Source: Deltaproteobacteria bacterium (lineage in GTDB: Bacteria; Desulfobacterota; Desulfobacteria; Desulfobacterales; ETH-SRB1). From it: DNA of 10,328 nt. The stretch spans positions 1 through 10,328 of the forward strand of contig DAOUSD010000034.1 of NCBI GenBank assembly GCA_030627405.1, read 5' to 3'. Both the position numbers and the translations under genes were made by a program. Positions 1 through 7,366 of this stretch are shown in pieces; the first letter of the stretch is position 1; each line of letters opens with the position of its first letter. The notes under the pieces are model-generated. The model was not told where the DNA came from and did not search any database. It saw only the letters and a program-made list of their open reading frames with translations.

Positions 1-840
1 AGAGACTCGATTTTCAGGCTTTCTCCAGCCCAATTCCTTTTCAATTGCATTTACGATTTTTAGCCTATCCCATTTGATATAATTATATATAGACAAAATC
101 TTGGTGACACTTATTTGTTGAGAACCAGGGTCTTCATTTCCTGCTGTAAAACAAAAATTCATTGTCTCTTTGAATGATGAAAAGAATTCCATTCTTTGAA
201 GCAGCTTGTTGCATTGAGCACGAATGAAGAAAGGAGCACTTTTATTTGTGATTTTTTGCTTAAAAGGAATACGCTTACCTATTTTTAAAAAGTCTGAAAG
301 TCTTTCTTCATCAGAATTACCAAAAATAATAATTGGAATTTTTTTTTGTAGGGATAGCTTCTTAGCGGATAAAAAACCGCCCACATTGCACGGCCCACAT
401 AGACTCGCGCATAATGCCCTTGGGCCAAACGAACTTGCTATTCTTAATTGATCCGCCACAATTTTATGACATATGTTGCGCTTAGAAACTACGCTTATAA
501 AATCAACGCCTAAGTTTTTGCAAGCATCTCTCATATTGGCAATTGCCTGCACATGAACAAATTCATTATTATAGTTAAAGGCAAGCACTTTTAAATTAAG
601 TAGTTTCTTAGCCACATAAAGGGCATACATACTATCCCTGCCTCCACTTATGCCCACCATGCAATCGTAATCTCCTTTTTTCTCTTTGCTCTCGAACTCT
701 TCTTTCAAAGCTGCCATCCCTTTTAAAACAGGGGGCCTGTAGTTCATGCACTCGCCGCACACGTGGTCTTCGTTAAGGCGGGTAAATGGCTCGGGTAGAA
801 GACATTTCCTGCATGCCTTGGTCTCATCAAAATTAATCAT
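1..840 (-). CDS. PP-loop ATPase, N-acetyl sugar amidotransferase-like (WbpG/PseA type), 3' end cut by window
   Basis: Reverse-strand reading from the ATG at 840 stays open for 280 codons to the window edge, so the C-terminus is missing. Near the N-terminus there are two Cys pairs, C10/C13 (CRKC) and C28/C31 (CGEC), spaced like a zinc finger. The PP-loop SGGRDS follows at about residues 65-70; this motif binds ATP in the adenine-nucleotide alpha-hydrolase fold. A further Cys group lies at about C144, C148 and C151. An N-terminal zinc finger followed by SGGxDS is typical of WbpG/PseA-like sugar amidotransferases, which turn an acetamido group into an acetamidino group using ammonia from HisH/HisF-like partners. 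The polysaccharide-gene neighbours fit that role. A TtuA-like sulfurtransferase has a similar layout and is the main alternative. The gene starts 26 bases after AP-C, with only a weak GGA ribosome site. Confidence 0.75.
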   Translation of the reverse strand, partial: MINFDETKACRKCLLPEPFTRLNEDHVCGECMNYRPPVLKGMAALKEEFESKEKKGDYDCMVGISGGRDSMYALYVAKKLLNLKVLAFNYNNEFVHVQAIANMRDACKNLGVDFISVVSKRNICHKIVADQLRIASSFGPRALCASLCGPCNVGGFLSAKKLSLQKKIPIIIFGNSDEERLSDFLKIGKRIPFKQKITNKSAPFFIRAQCNKLLQRMEFFSSFKETMNFCFTAGNEDPGSQQISVTKILSIYNYIKWDRLKIVNAIEKELGWRKPENRVS

Positions 841-866
841 ACTCTTCGATTCCAAATAAAGCTCTA

Positions 867-2534
867 TTATAAGTAGCCCAAACTTCGCAGTTTTTCCTTC
901 ATTTCGTCATGTTCTTGAGTTTCAAGAACAACTTCCTTTGTAGGTCTTTCCCCTTTCCAGCTTAAATATTCCGCTTGATGCTGTTGCAAAACTTGCTCTT
1001 TGAAAATATCCCTCAATATCACTCCATCCATAGCCTTGGGAATACACAGCCCGGTTGCATAAAGTACAGTAGGGGCTACATCAATAATTCTGGCTCCACT
1101 AATTTGAGACGGCTTGATTTTTGGTCCGTGGGCAATAAAAATCCCATTCATCAGATGGAGGCCTGATTTCTTGGACAAGCGAATTTGGGGAACAGGTGAA
1201 ACTATTGACCCAAGTATTTCTTTACCGCTCTCATAGTTTGGATTGAGCACATACACAATATCGGGAAAATTGTGAACGTATGGACCCTGATACACTTGCT
1301 GGCGGCTATAAGCTCTTTCTACTATCTTCTCCCCGGTCTTTTCATCGCGATATTCCAGAAGACTTTGAATAATAGCATTCACCAAATCATCATATTCGCA
1401 ACCTGGTTTCACTATCCCGCAGGGTTGCCTTCCTTTAAGGTTGATCATTATTCCTCCGGCAGGATATGCCAAAGGATAGTAAAAGGCACTTGTTTTATTC
1501 CAATCAAAGACCTTGCCGCTTCCCCCTCCCAGTTTGGTAGATCTCTGCTTCAGTTTTGGAAGCAAACGCGTGGTTTTCTTATTTTTGGGAACAAGCAGAG
1601 GCATAAAAGCAAGGTAGATTTTCCTCAAGGCCTCCCGTACCAAGGCTTTTTTTGCGTCGAGCTTCAGCCACCCGTTTTTTCTTAGCCATAAATTGACATT
1701 GAAGAAATTGAAAGGATGCCGTCCCGCACCATGATCGGAAATAATAAAAAGATTTGTCTCCTCGCCGTACATGTCGAGAAATTTGGCGATTTGTTCATCT
1801 GCCAGTTTATAATTACGAAATATGGCGTCCTGGAATTTTTTGCGGTCATCATCTGATACACTTGGGTAATGCGGGTCATGGTATTTCCAGTAGTCATGCT
1901 GGGAACGATCAGTTCCACCCAATACAATCACAAAACAGTCAAATTCATATCGATCAAGCAGATCAAACATTAAATCCGCACGCAATTTGTCCCTATACAG
2001 ACAGTCTTCTATAATCTGTTCTTCACTCGAAATCCTGTAGTATTCAGCACTAAAGTTAAGAGGTTCATTTACATCGACAGAGATGTCCTTTGACATGAAA
2101 TAAATCTTGTCATTGTCAGGAGAAGGATAACCGGAAATCATTATTCCGTTAATATCCCAGGGGGGATAAGTAATAGGCACTGTGATAACGCCCACCTTCA
2201 TGCCATTATTAGACATAACATCAAAAAATGTCTTGCCAGCAAAGTCTTCGGTGGTTACGATTTCCTCTCCAGAGGCTTCGTTTATTCCAGCTTTGGTGAA
2301 ATTAATAATCCCGTGGTTTCCAGGATTTTGACCTGTCATAAATGAGGTCCAGGCAGCAGCAGTTATAGGAGGAATGGTCGATTCCAGCTTTCCCCATGCT
2401 CCTTTTTCTAATAATCGTGCGAAGGTAGGCAGTTTATTTTCTTTGATAAATGGCAAAATAAGATCAAATGTTGCCCCGTCCAACCCGATAATCATGGTTT
2501 TCAATTTTGACTTGCCCTGCATAGCGCTACCCAT
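867..2534 (-). CDS. AP-C: alkaline phosphatase superfamily protein (type I phosphodiesterase / nucleotide pyrophosphatase-like)
   Basis: This 555-residue protein has the metal-site layout of the phosphodiesterase/nucleotide pyrophosphatase branch of the alkaline phosphatase superfamily. Predicted ligands are D19 (in IIGLDGATF), the nucleophile T58 (in PPITAAAW), D209 and H213 (in GGTDRSQH), D267 and H268 (in SDHG) and H460 (in HLMNGIF). The family hydrolyses or transfers phosphate esters at a two-zinc site. No signal peptide or membrane segment is seen, so the protein is probably cytosolic. A block with LKGRQP at 366-371 is shared with AP-B, its closest relative here. The C-terminus ends RSLGYL. 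The start at 2534 is backed by an AGGGAG ribosome site nine bases upstream. The gap after AP-B is 13 bases, so the two are probably co-translated. The substrate is unknown; a role in glycan, nucleotide-sugar or lipid-carrier phosphate chemistry is inferred from context only. Confidence 0.85.
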   Translation of the reverse strand: MGSAMQGKSKLKTMIIGLDGATFDLILPFIKENKLPTFARLLEKGAWGKLESTIPPITAAAWTSFMTGQNPGNHGIINFTKAGINEASGEEIVTTEDFAGKTFFDVMSNNGMKVGVITVPITYPPWDINGIMISGYPSPDNDKIYFMSKDISVDVNEPLNFSAEYYRISSEEQIIEDCLYRDKLRADLMFDLLDRYEFDCFVIVLGGTDRSQHDYWKYHDPHYPSVSDDDRKKFQDAIFRNYKLADEQIAKFLDMYGEETNLFIISDHGAGRHPFNFFNVNLWLRKNGWLKLDAKKALVREALRKIYLAFMPLLVPKNKKTTRLLPKLKQRSTKLGGGSGKVFDWNKTSAFYYPLAYPAGGIMINLKGRQPCGIVKPGCEYDDLVNAIIQSLLEYRDEKTGEKIVERAYSRQQVYQGPYVHNFPDIVYVLNPNYESGKEILGSIVSPVPQIRLSKKSGLHLMNGIFIAHGPKIKPSQISGARIIDVAPTVLYATGLCIPKAMDGVILRDIFKEQVLQQHQAEYLSWKGERPTKEVVLETQEHDEMKEKLRSLGYL

Positions 2535-2541
2535 GGTGTAA

Positions 2542-2549
2542 CTCTCCCT
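2542..2549 (-). promoter_or_regulatory. Shine-Dalgarno of AP-C overlapping the stop codon of AP-B
   Basis: The minus strand reads TAGGGAGAG here. The TAG is the stop codon of the upstream gene, and its AG forms the start of the ribosome site AGGGAG. The spacer to the ATG at 2534 is nine bases. This settles the AP-C start and points to termination-coupled initiation. Confidence 0.7.
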
Positions 2550-4197
2550 ATATGTATCCTAAACCCTTAAGCTTTTCTCTGATTTTATCTGACTCATTCT
2601 CGCTCAATTCGTACGACTGTGTTGCAGTCCACTGCCTACCGTTAACTCTCTTGACAAGACTTTTTTCTACAAAGTCTTGTTCAAAAATATCAAGCATCAC
2701 TTGGCCATCCATATCATCAGGAACAGGCAGGCCCATGGCATACAAAATCGTTGGAGCCATGTCCTGAATCTTGGCTGGTGCAAGTTCAATTCCTTTCTTG
2801 ATATTATTACCACAGGCGACAAAAATTCCGTTTTCGTCGTGATCTCCGCTCTGAAAATCAAAATCGGCAGGTGGAACATCAGTAACTAACGACGATTCCG
2901 TATCCCTACCCCCTCTGTAGTTGTGGTTGTACTGGAGGATTAACTCCGGCATTCTATCCGTAAAGTGCCCTTTAAAAACTTCTTCCCGGCGATAGATCTT
3001 TTCTATTATTTTTTCCCCGTTTCGGGGATCCCTGATGTCTGCAAGAGCCGACTGAATTTCAATACAAAGGCGTTCGGCATCTGTCCCCGGTTCCACTATC
3101 CCGTTAGGCTGGCGGCCTTTAAGGTTTAAGGCTATACCATCATATGTGGTGTATAGATTTACGGCGTAAGCTCTGGTTTCAGACCAATCAAAATTAGCGG
3201 CCCTGGTCTGAAAAGCTGAAAATTTTTTCAGAACATACATCTGAAGGACATGCATAATCAGTTGTCTTGGAACATGCGGAAGAAAATTTTTTATGATTGT
3301 CAGCAATGATCTAACACGTTGGGCGGATGATCGTCTGTCTTTGCAATGTAGATACCCCATCTCTTTCAACCATGCATTAGGATGAAAAAAATGAATCGGT
3401 TTGCGTGAGGCTCCATGATCGGACATGAAAAATACAGTTGTGTCCTGATCGATCTTTTTCAGGATCTGCCCTATACTCTTATCTGCTTCGACATAGATAT
3501 CTCTTATGATATTCTTGTACCTACTAAAATTTTGCTCATAATTTGGACAACCTGGATCGGTAAACTTCCAGAATCTATGGGCAGCGGCATCGGTGATATT
3601 GTGAACAAGCATGAAAAAATCATACCTTTCCGTTTCCAACATTTCACAGGCGATTCTGGTTCTTACATCGCAATCGAATTTTAGGTGCCTTAACAGCTCG
3701 TCAGTATTATATCGAATAAAATCTATACTGCTTCCCAAGTTTACGCGACCAATCCTGTCCGACAACTCGGACGGATAAGTGTGTGCCTTTTCCCAATCCG
3801 GACTCGGCTCTCCGGCAATCATGAAACCGTTTACCTTCCATGGAGGATAGGTAAACGGAACCTTAATAATCCCCACCTTCAGATTTTGATTGCTGATAAA
3901 GTCAATGAACGTCTGTCCGGAAAAAAGGCTTGAATTGATTAGACGGTTACTGACAAACCCGTACTTGCTAACATCCATGTCAACAAACTGAAATATACCG
4001 TGCCGTCCCGGATTCTTTCCGGTTAGGAAAGTCGTCCATGCCGGCGGTGATATGGGAGGAACAGTCGACTTTAGGACACGGCTGACGCCTTTAGCCATAA
4101 CCCGTTTCAGGTTCGGAAGCCAGCCCTCCTGAGCGTAAGGCTTTATGAATCGAAATGTGGCGCAATCAAGCCCTAAAACTATTACCTTTTGTCTCAT
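2548..4197 (-). CDS. AP-B: alkaline phosphatase superfamily protein with predicted Ser nucleophile
   Basis: This 549-residue paralogue of AP-C has predicted metal and catalytic residues D11 (in LGLDCATF), S50 (in PPISPPAW), D203 and H207 (in ITDAAAH), D260 and H261 (in SDHG) and H453 (in HDENGIF). It carries the LKGRQP block at 359-364 and ends KGLGYI. It differs from its siblings in having Ser where they have Thr as the predicted nucleophile, and LDC instead of LDG at the first metal site. The frame is open for 17 further codons to an ATG at 4248. The ATG at 4197 is preferred because AAGGGG lies nine bases upstream and the family fold starts at once (QKVIVLGLD). With this start the gene overlaps the end of the polymerase/ligase gene by 32 bases. 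No signal peptide or membrane helix is seen. The substrate is unknown. Confidence 0.85.
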   Translation of the reverse strand: MRQKVIVLGLDCATFRFIKPYAQEGWLPNLKRVMAKGVSRVLKSTVPPISPPAWTTFLTGKNPGRHGIFQFVDMDVSKYGFVSNRLINSSLFSGQTFIDFISNQNLKVGIIKVPFTYPPWKVNGFMIAGEPSPDWEKAHTYPSELSDRIGRVNLGSSIDFIRYNTDELLRHLKFDCDVRTRIACEMLETERYDFFMLVHNITDAAAHRFWKFTDPGCPNYEQNFSRYKNIIRDIYVEADKSIGQILKKIDQDTTVFFMSDHGASRKPIHFFHPNAWLKEMGYLHCKDRRSSAQRVRSLLTIIKNFLPHVPRQLIMHVLQMYVLKKFSAFQTRAANFDWSETRAYAVNLYTTYDGIALNLKGRQPNGIVEPGTDAERLCIEIQSALADIRDPRNGEKIIEKIYRREEVFKGHFTDRMPELILQYNHNYRGGRDTESSLVTDVPPADFDFQSGDHDENGIFVACGNNIKKGIELAPAKIQDMAPTILYAMGLPVPDDMDGQVMLDIFEQDFVEKSLVKRVNGRQWTATQSYELSENESDKIREKLKGLGYI

Positions 4198-5683
4198 TAG
4201 GACAAACCCCTTTATTTTCATAAACAATAATACGTTGACAGGCTGCAATCAACGCGATGGTCAGCCAGAGCATAATATTGTTTCCAGCAAAGTCCCGGTC
4301 AAACATCGCTGAAATAAGCCACGTAATCAGCCCTCCTGTCAAGCCTATCTGTAATAAGGCAACAGGCGAATTACATAATTTTAAGGCAGGCCGCACCTTT
4401 GCCGCGGCAGCGCCGATAAGCCAAAAAAAAGCAACGAGCGCAGGGATTCCCGACTCGGCCGCAATCAGGAGATAGGAGTTATGGACGGGATGTGGGAAAT
4501 GATATGTTTGCCACTCCCGTGTGTTGTCGTAGGCCTGCATGACACGGGTATAATTATTCAGACCGACACCAGTCACAGGATAGTCCCTGATTATGTTTGT
4601 AGCAATCAATGCCATCGGTAACCTGGCTTTGGCCGCGCCGTAATCATCTTCGAAAAGCCTTGTGCGAACATCTTGGAACACTGCCAGAGTTGTTCCGGCA
4701 AAAACAGCAATACACACAATGACTGTAACGATTGATTTTGCTCGGCTCGCAAACTTGCACTTGAATATTTCATAGAATAGAAAACATAACGCAACCCCCA
4801 AAGCCACCCAGCTTCCACGGGATAAAGTTAATAGCAATGTCATACCTCCGGCCGCTGTCGCCAGTCCTGCCAGTTTTTTTACAGTCAAATTAGACTTGGA
4901 AAAAACATAGGCTATAAACACTGGAATGCAAAAACACAAGTATTTGGCAAGCGCATTAGGATGCCCGATAGTTCCACCAATACGGGAAAGAGCGAACGTT
5001 CCCTGCATTTGAGTCCGGAATGCCGTTTCCGGAACGCCAAAAACTCCTTTCAAGAAACTTCCCCCTGAAACATATTGAAGGCCTCCCACAAAACTCTGAA
5101 GCATGACCCCGCAGATAAGTGCCACTACTACTACTGAAAGGTCTGCCCTTGTGTTTATTATATTGGCAAAAAAGAGAAAAGCAACGTATGATCTGATCAT
5201 TAGAATAAAGACGGAAAAACTTAAAGATAGGTCAGCGGAACGAAATGCGGAAATACCGGACAAGACGAGATAGAGCAGCACCGGGATGGATATTGAGGGA
5301 TAAAAACGGAACTGATGCTCTCCTCTTAAAACTTGCAATCCAAGATACAAGGTAAGGATTATTAAAACAACATCGAATATGGTTACGGGAAGACCGACAA
5401 GACCGGAAGATTGTACGAAATCTGTGGGTTTGTAAAGCAGATAAAAATCGATCCGCAAAGGAACAATAAAAACAATCAGAAAAAGCAAGAACGACCGCAA
5501 TTTTTTCTGAATGACAAAAGATGTAAATATTCCTGTTATAACGAGAATTGAAGCTACCAGCCACTTTTTTTCCTGCATTGCGGAAAATATTAGAGCAGTG
5601 GCTACGACTATGCTCAATAGAATAGAGACCCACCAGTATCTGGATTTCTTCTCATTAAGTTCTATTTCTGAAATACGTTGCAT
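4166..5683 (-). CDS. O-antigen ligase/polymerase family membrane protein (Wzy/WaaL-like)
   Basis: This is a highly hydrophobic protein of about 505 residues with roughly a dozen membrane segments. The longest soluble stretch, about residues 337-403, lies between late helices, as is usual for the Wzy_C family. Recognisable motifs are GGTIGHPNALAKY at 236-248, LSRGSW at 287-292, TGVGLNNY at 371-378 and HPVHNSYL at 398-405; the last two are typical of O-antigen ligases and polymerases. These enzymes act at the periplasmic face, joining repeat units on undecaprenyl diphosphate or passing glycan to an acceptor. Sequence alone does not separate polymerase from ligase. The start is uncertain: an ATG at 5683 or an in-frame TTG at 5722 (518 residues), neither with a clear ribosome site. 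The gene lies between AP-A and AP-B and overlaps the AP-B start by 32 bases. Confidence 0.85.
   Translation of the reverse strand: MQRISEIELNEKKSRYWWVSILLSIVVATALIFSAMQEKKWLVASILVITGIFTSFVIQKKLRSFLLFLIVFIVPLRIDFYLLYKPTDFVQSSGLVGLPVTIFDVVLIILTLYLGLQVLRGEHQFRFYPSISIPVLLYLVLSGISAFRSADLSLSFSVFILMIRSYVAFLFFANIINTRADLSVVVVALICGVMLQSFVGGLQYVSGGSFLKGVFGVPETAFRTQMQGTFALSRIGGTIGHPNALAKYLCFCIPVFIAYVFSKSNLTVKKLAGLATAAGGMTLLLTLSRGSWVALGVALCFLFYEIFKCKFASRAKSIVTVIVCIAVFAGTTLAVFQDVRTRLFEDDYGAAKARLPMALIATNIIRDYPVTGVGLNNYTRVMQAYDNTREWQTYHFPHPVHNSYLLIAAESGIPALVAFFWLIGAAAAKVRPALKLCNSPVALLQIGLTGGLITWLISAMFDRDFAGNNIMLWLTIALIAACQRIIVYENKGVCPNETKGNSFRA
4207..4213 (-). promoter_or_regulatory. Shine-Dalgarno that sets the AP-B start
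   Basis: AAAGGGG on the minus strand lies nine bases before the ATG at 4197. It sits inside the 3' end of the polymerase/ligase gene. It favours 4197 over the longer in-frame start at 4248. Confidence 0.6.
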
Positions 5684-5734
5684 TCGGTTTTTTACGTATA
5701 TAATAAATTTTAAGTGGTTCAAGCCGCTAATAAA

Positions 5735-7333
5735 TTAATCCAAATACCCAAGGTCTCTCAATCTGCCTACTATCTCCTCTTGATCACTGTTGGAATAGCC
5801 GGCATTTTGGTCTGTCCCTGCCACAGGATTAGGAACGGCGCTGGAATACTCTATCTTCTGGCTGGCTTGAAAGCTTGAAGAAAATAGCTCCGTAAGAACC
5901 CTGCCGTCCATCTCTTTGCTAACAGGAATCCCCATATCATACAAAATAGTTGGAACAACATCAATGATGGAAGCGCTGATTTTTTTCCCATCGACAATGT
6001 TATCACCATACGTGGCATATATGCCATCAGGCCTATGGCAACCGGCAGGCCTTTCTACAGTAGTAAGAATTTTATTTTTCAAAGGAAGTCCTCTTGACAA
6101 ATCGTACCCGTAATCCTTCATCTTTAAAATCAAATCAGGCGCTCTATCTTTATAATTGCCCACATAAAGGTCATCTCTATGATAAATGTCATCAAACAAA
6201 GGATGCCCTGTCGAGGTGTCTTTGAGTTCTTTCAGTGCTTGTTTTAATTTTATTACGTCTTCCCAATATCCAGACTGATTCGATTTGCCAATGTAGTAAA
6301 CACCCTGTTCATAAGGGTCGCTTCCGAGAAAGGCGCTTTTGTCAGCATTTATGAACTTATAAATCGGATTATTGAATACATCGATATTTCTGTTCGAAAA
6401 ATCCATCTTTTTCATATACCGCAAAAAGAATCGATATTTTATAAAAGCAAGCATCCTGACAGATAGGAAGCCATTTTTTTCAAGCCACTTATTAATATAA
6501 AACATTTTCTTCTTGGGACCGAACCCGTGGTCAGAAACGATATATAAAGTCGTAGCATCTCCTATGTTTTCTAATATCTTACCGATAATGTCATCAACCT
6601 GCTTATAAAGCGATATAAGATGAGGGCGGGCCTTTTGTGCAAGGGGCGTATTATACATCGGATCCCTATTGTCCAGATATTTCCAGAATTTATGCTGTAT
6701 TTTATCCATACAGGTAAATACAATCATAAAAAAATCCGGATCGTATGTTTTTCTTAGCACCTTCATTGCTTCATAGCGCTTTTGGGTACAATTTCTAATA
6801 TCATCAATAAGTTTCAAGAAGATTTCTTCGGAAAAGTCCCTTATCGCAGCGATACGCACATTGATTATATAGCCTATAGTCTTCAAAAATTCTTTGTAAA
6901 TGGAAACAGGGTAGGTGAAATCTTCTTTTCCCAGCGGAGTTAAGAATCCAGGCACACAAAACCCGTCCACCGGTTCCGCTGGATATGTAACCGGAATGTT
7001 TATCATCCCTACTGTCTTGCCGGCAGCATTAACATAATGCCACAACTTGGGCACCTGAACGTAATTACTCCCTATGAATTTTCTTTCAGATGTTTCGCTA
7101 TCATTTATGGTAAACCCAAAGATGCCATGTTTTCCGGGATTAACGCCTGTAACACAGGAAACCCAGGCCGGCGCAGTATAAGGAGGAATTGTGGACTGAA
7201 GGACACCCGATGTCCCGCCCTCTACAATTTTTTGTAAATTGGGCATTACCCCTTGGTCCATAAGTGGATTAAGTAAGTCCCAGGAAGCGCCATCTAAACC
7301 CAAAACAAATATTTTTCTATTATTCTCTGACAT
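5735..7333 (-). CDS. AP-A: alkaline phosphatase superfamily protein, the most divergent of the three
   Basis: This 532-residue protein has predicted catalytic and metal residues D14 (in LGLDGASW), T53 (in PPYTAPAW), D210 and H214 (in MDKIQH), D268 and H269 (in SDHGFG) and H433 (in HRPDGIY). The MPNL, TGVNPGKHGI and C-terminal IIDVVPTILY stretches match AP-B and AP-C. The middle region lacks their DW and LKGRQP blocks and has an unrelated-looking GVYYIGKSNQSG segment, which may reflect another substrate. The end RDLGYLD keeps the shared LGY tail after a Ser/Gln/Asn-rich linker (about 475-515). The protein has no signal peptide or membrane helix. AAAGAG lies six bases before the ATG. The gene starts 33 bases after the flippase gene. 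Phosphodiesterase or phosphotransferase activity is inferred from the family; the substrate is unknown. Confidence 0.85.
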   Translation of the reverse strand: MSENNRKIFVLGLDGASWDLLNPLMDQGVMPNLQKIVEGGTSGVLQSTIPPYTAPAWVSCVTGVNPGKHGIFGFTINDSETSERKFIGSNYVQVPKLWHYVNAAGKTVGMINIPVTYPAEPVDGFCVPGFLTPLGKEDFTYPVSIYKEFLKTIGYIINVRIAAIRDFSEEIFLKLIDDIRNCTQKRYEAMKVLRKTYDPDFFMIVFTCMDKIQHKFWKYLDNRDPMYNTPLAQKARPHLISLYKQVDDIIGKILENIGDATTLYIVSDHGFGPKKKMFYINKWLEKNGFLSVRMLAFIKYRFFLRYMKKMDFSNRNIDVFNNPIYKFINADKSAFLGSDPYEQGVYYIGKSNQSGYWEDVIKLKQALKELKDTSTGHPLFDDIYHRDDLYVGNYKDRAPDLILKMKDYGYDLSRGLPLKNKILTTVERPAGCHRPDGIYATYGDNIVDGKKISASIIDVVPTILYDMGIPVSKEMDGRVLTELFSSSFQASQKIEYSSAVPNPVAGTDQNAGYSNSDQEEIVGRLRDLGYLD

Positions 7334-7366
7334 AATCTACTCTTTAGCTCTAAACTATTTTCATAC

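Noticed and set aside
224..451. Plus-strand open frame of 75 codons
   Set aside because: The minus strand here encodes the middle of the PP-loop protein in an unbroken 280-codon frame.
1272..1685. Plus-strand open frame of 137 codons
   Set aside because: It lies wholly antisense to the well-supported AP-C gene and has no recognisable motif or ribosome site.
4198..4248. Longer N-terminus for AP-B starting at 4248
   Set aside because: The extra 17 residues have no family counterpart, and a good ribosome site sits before the ATG at 4197.
5684..5722. TTG start for the polymerase/ligase gene at 5722
   Set aside because: It has no ribosome site and a rarer start codon. The ATG at 5683 also lacks a clear site, so this is a weak preference only.
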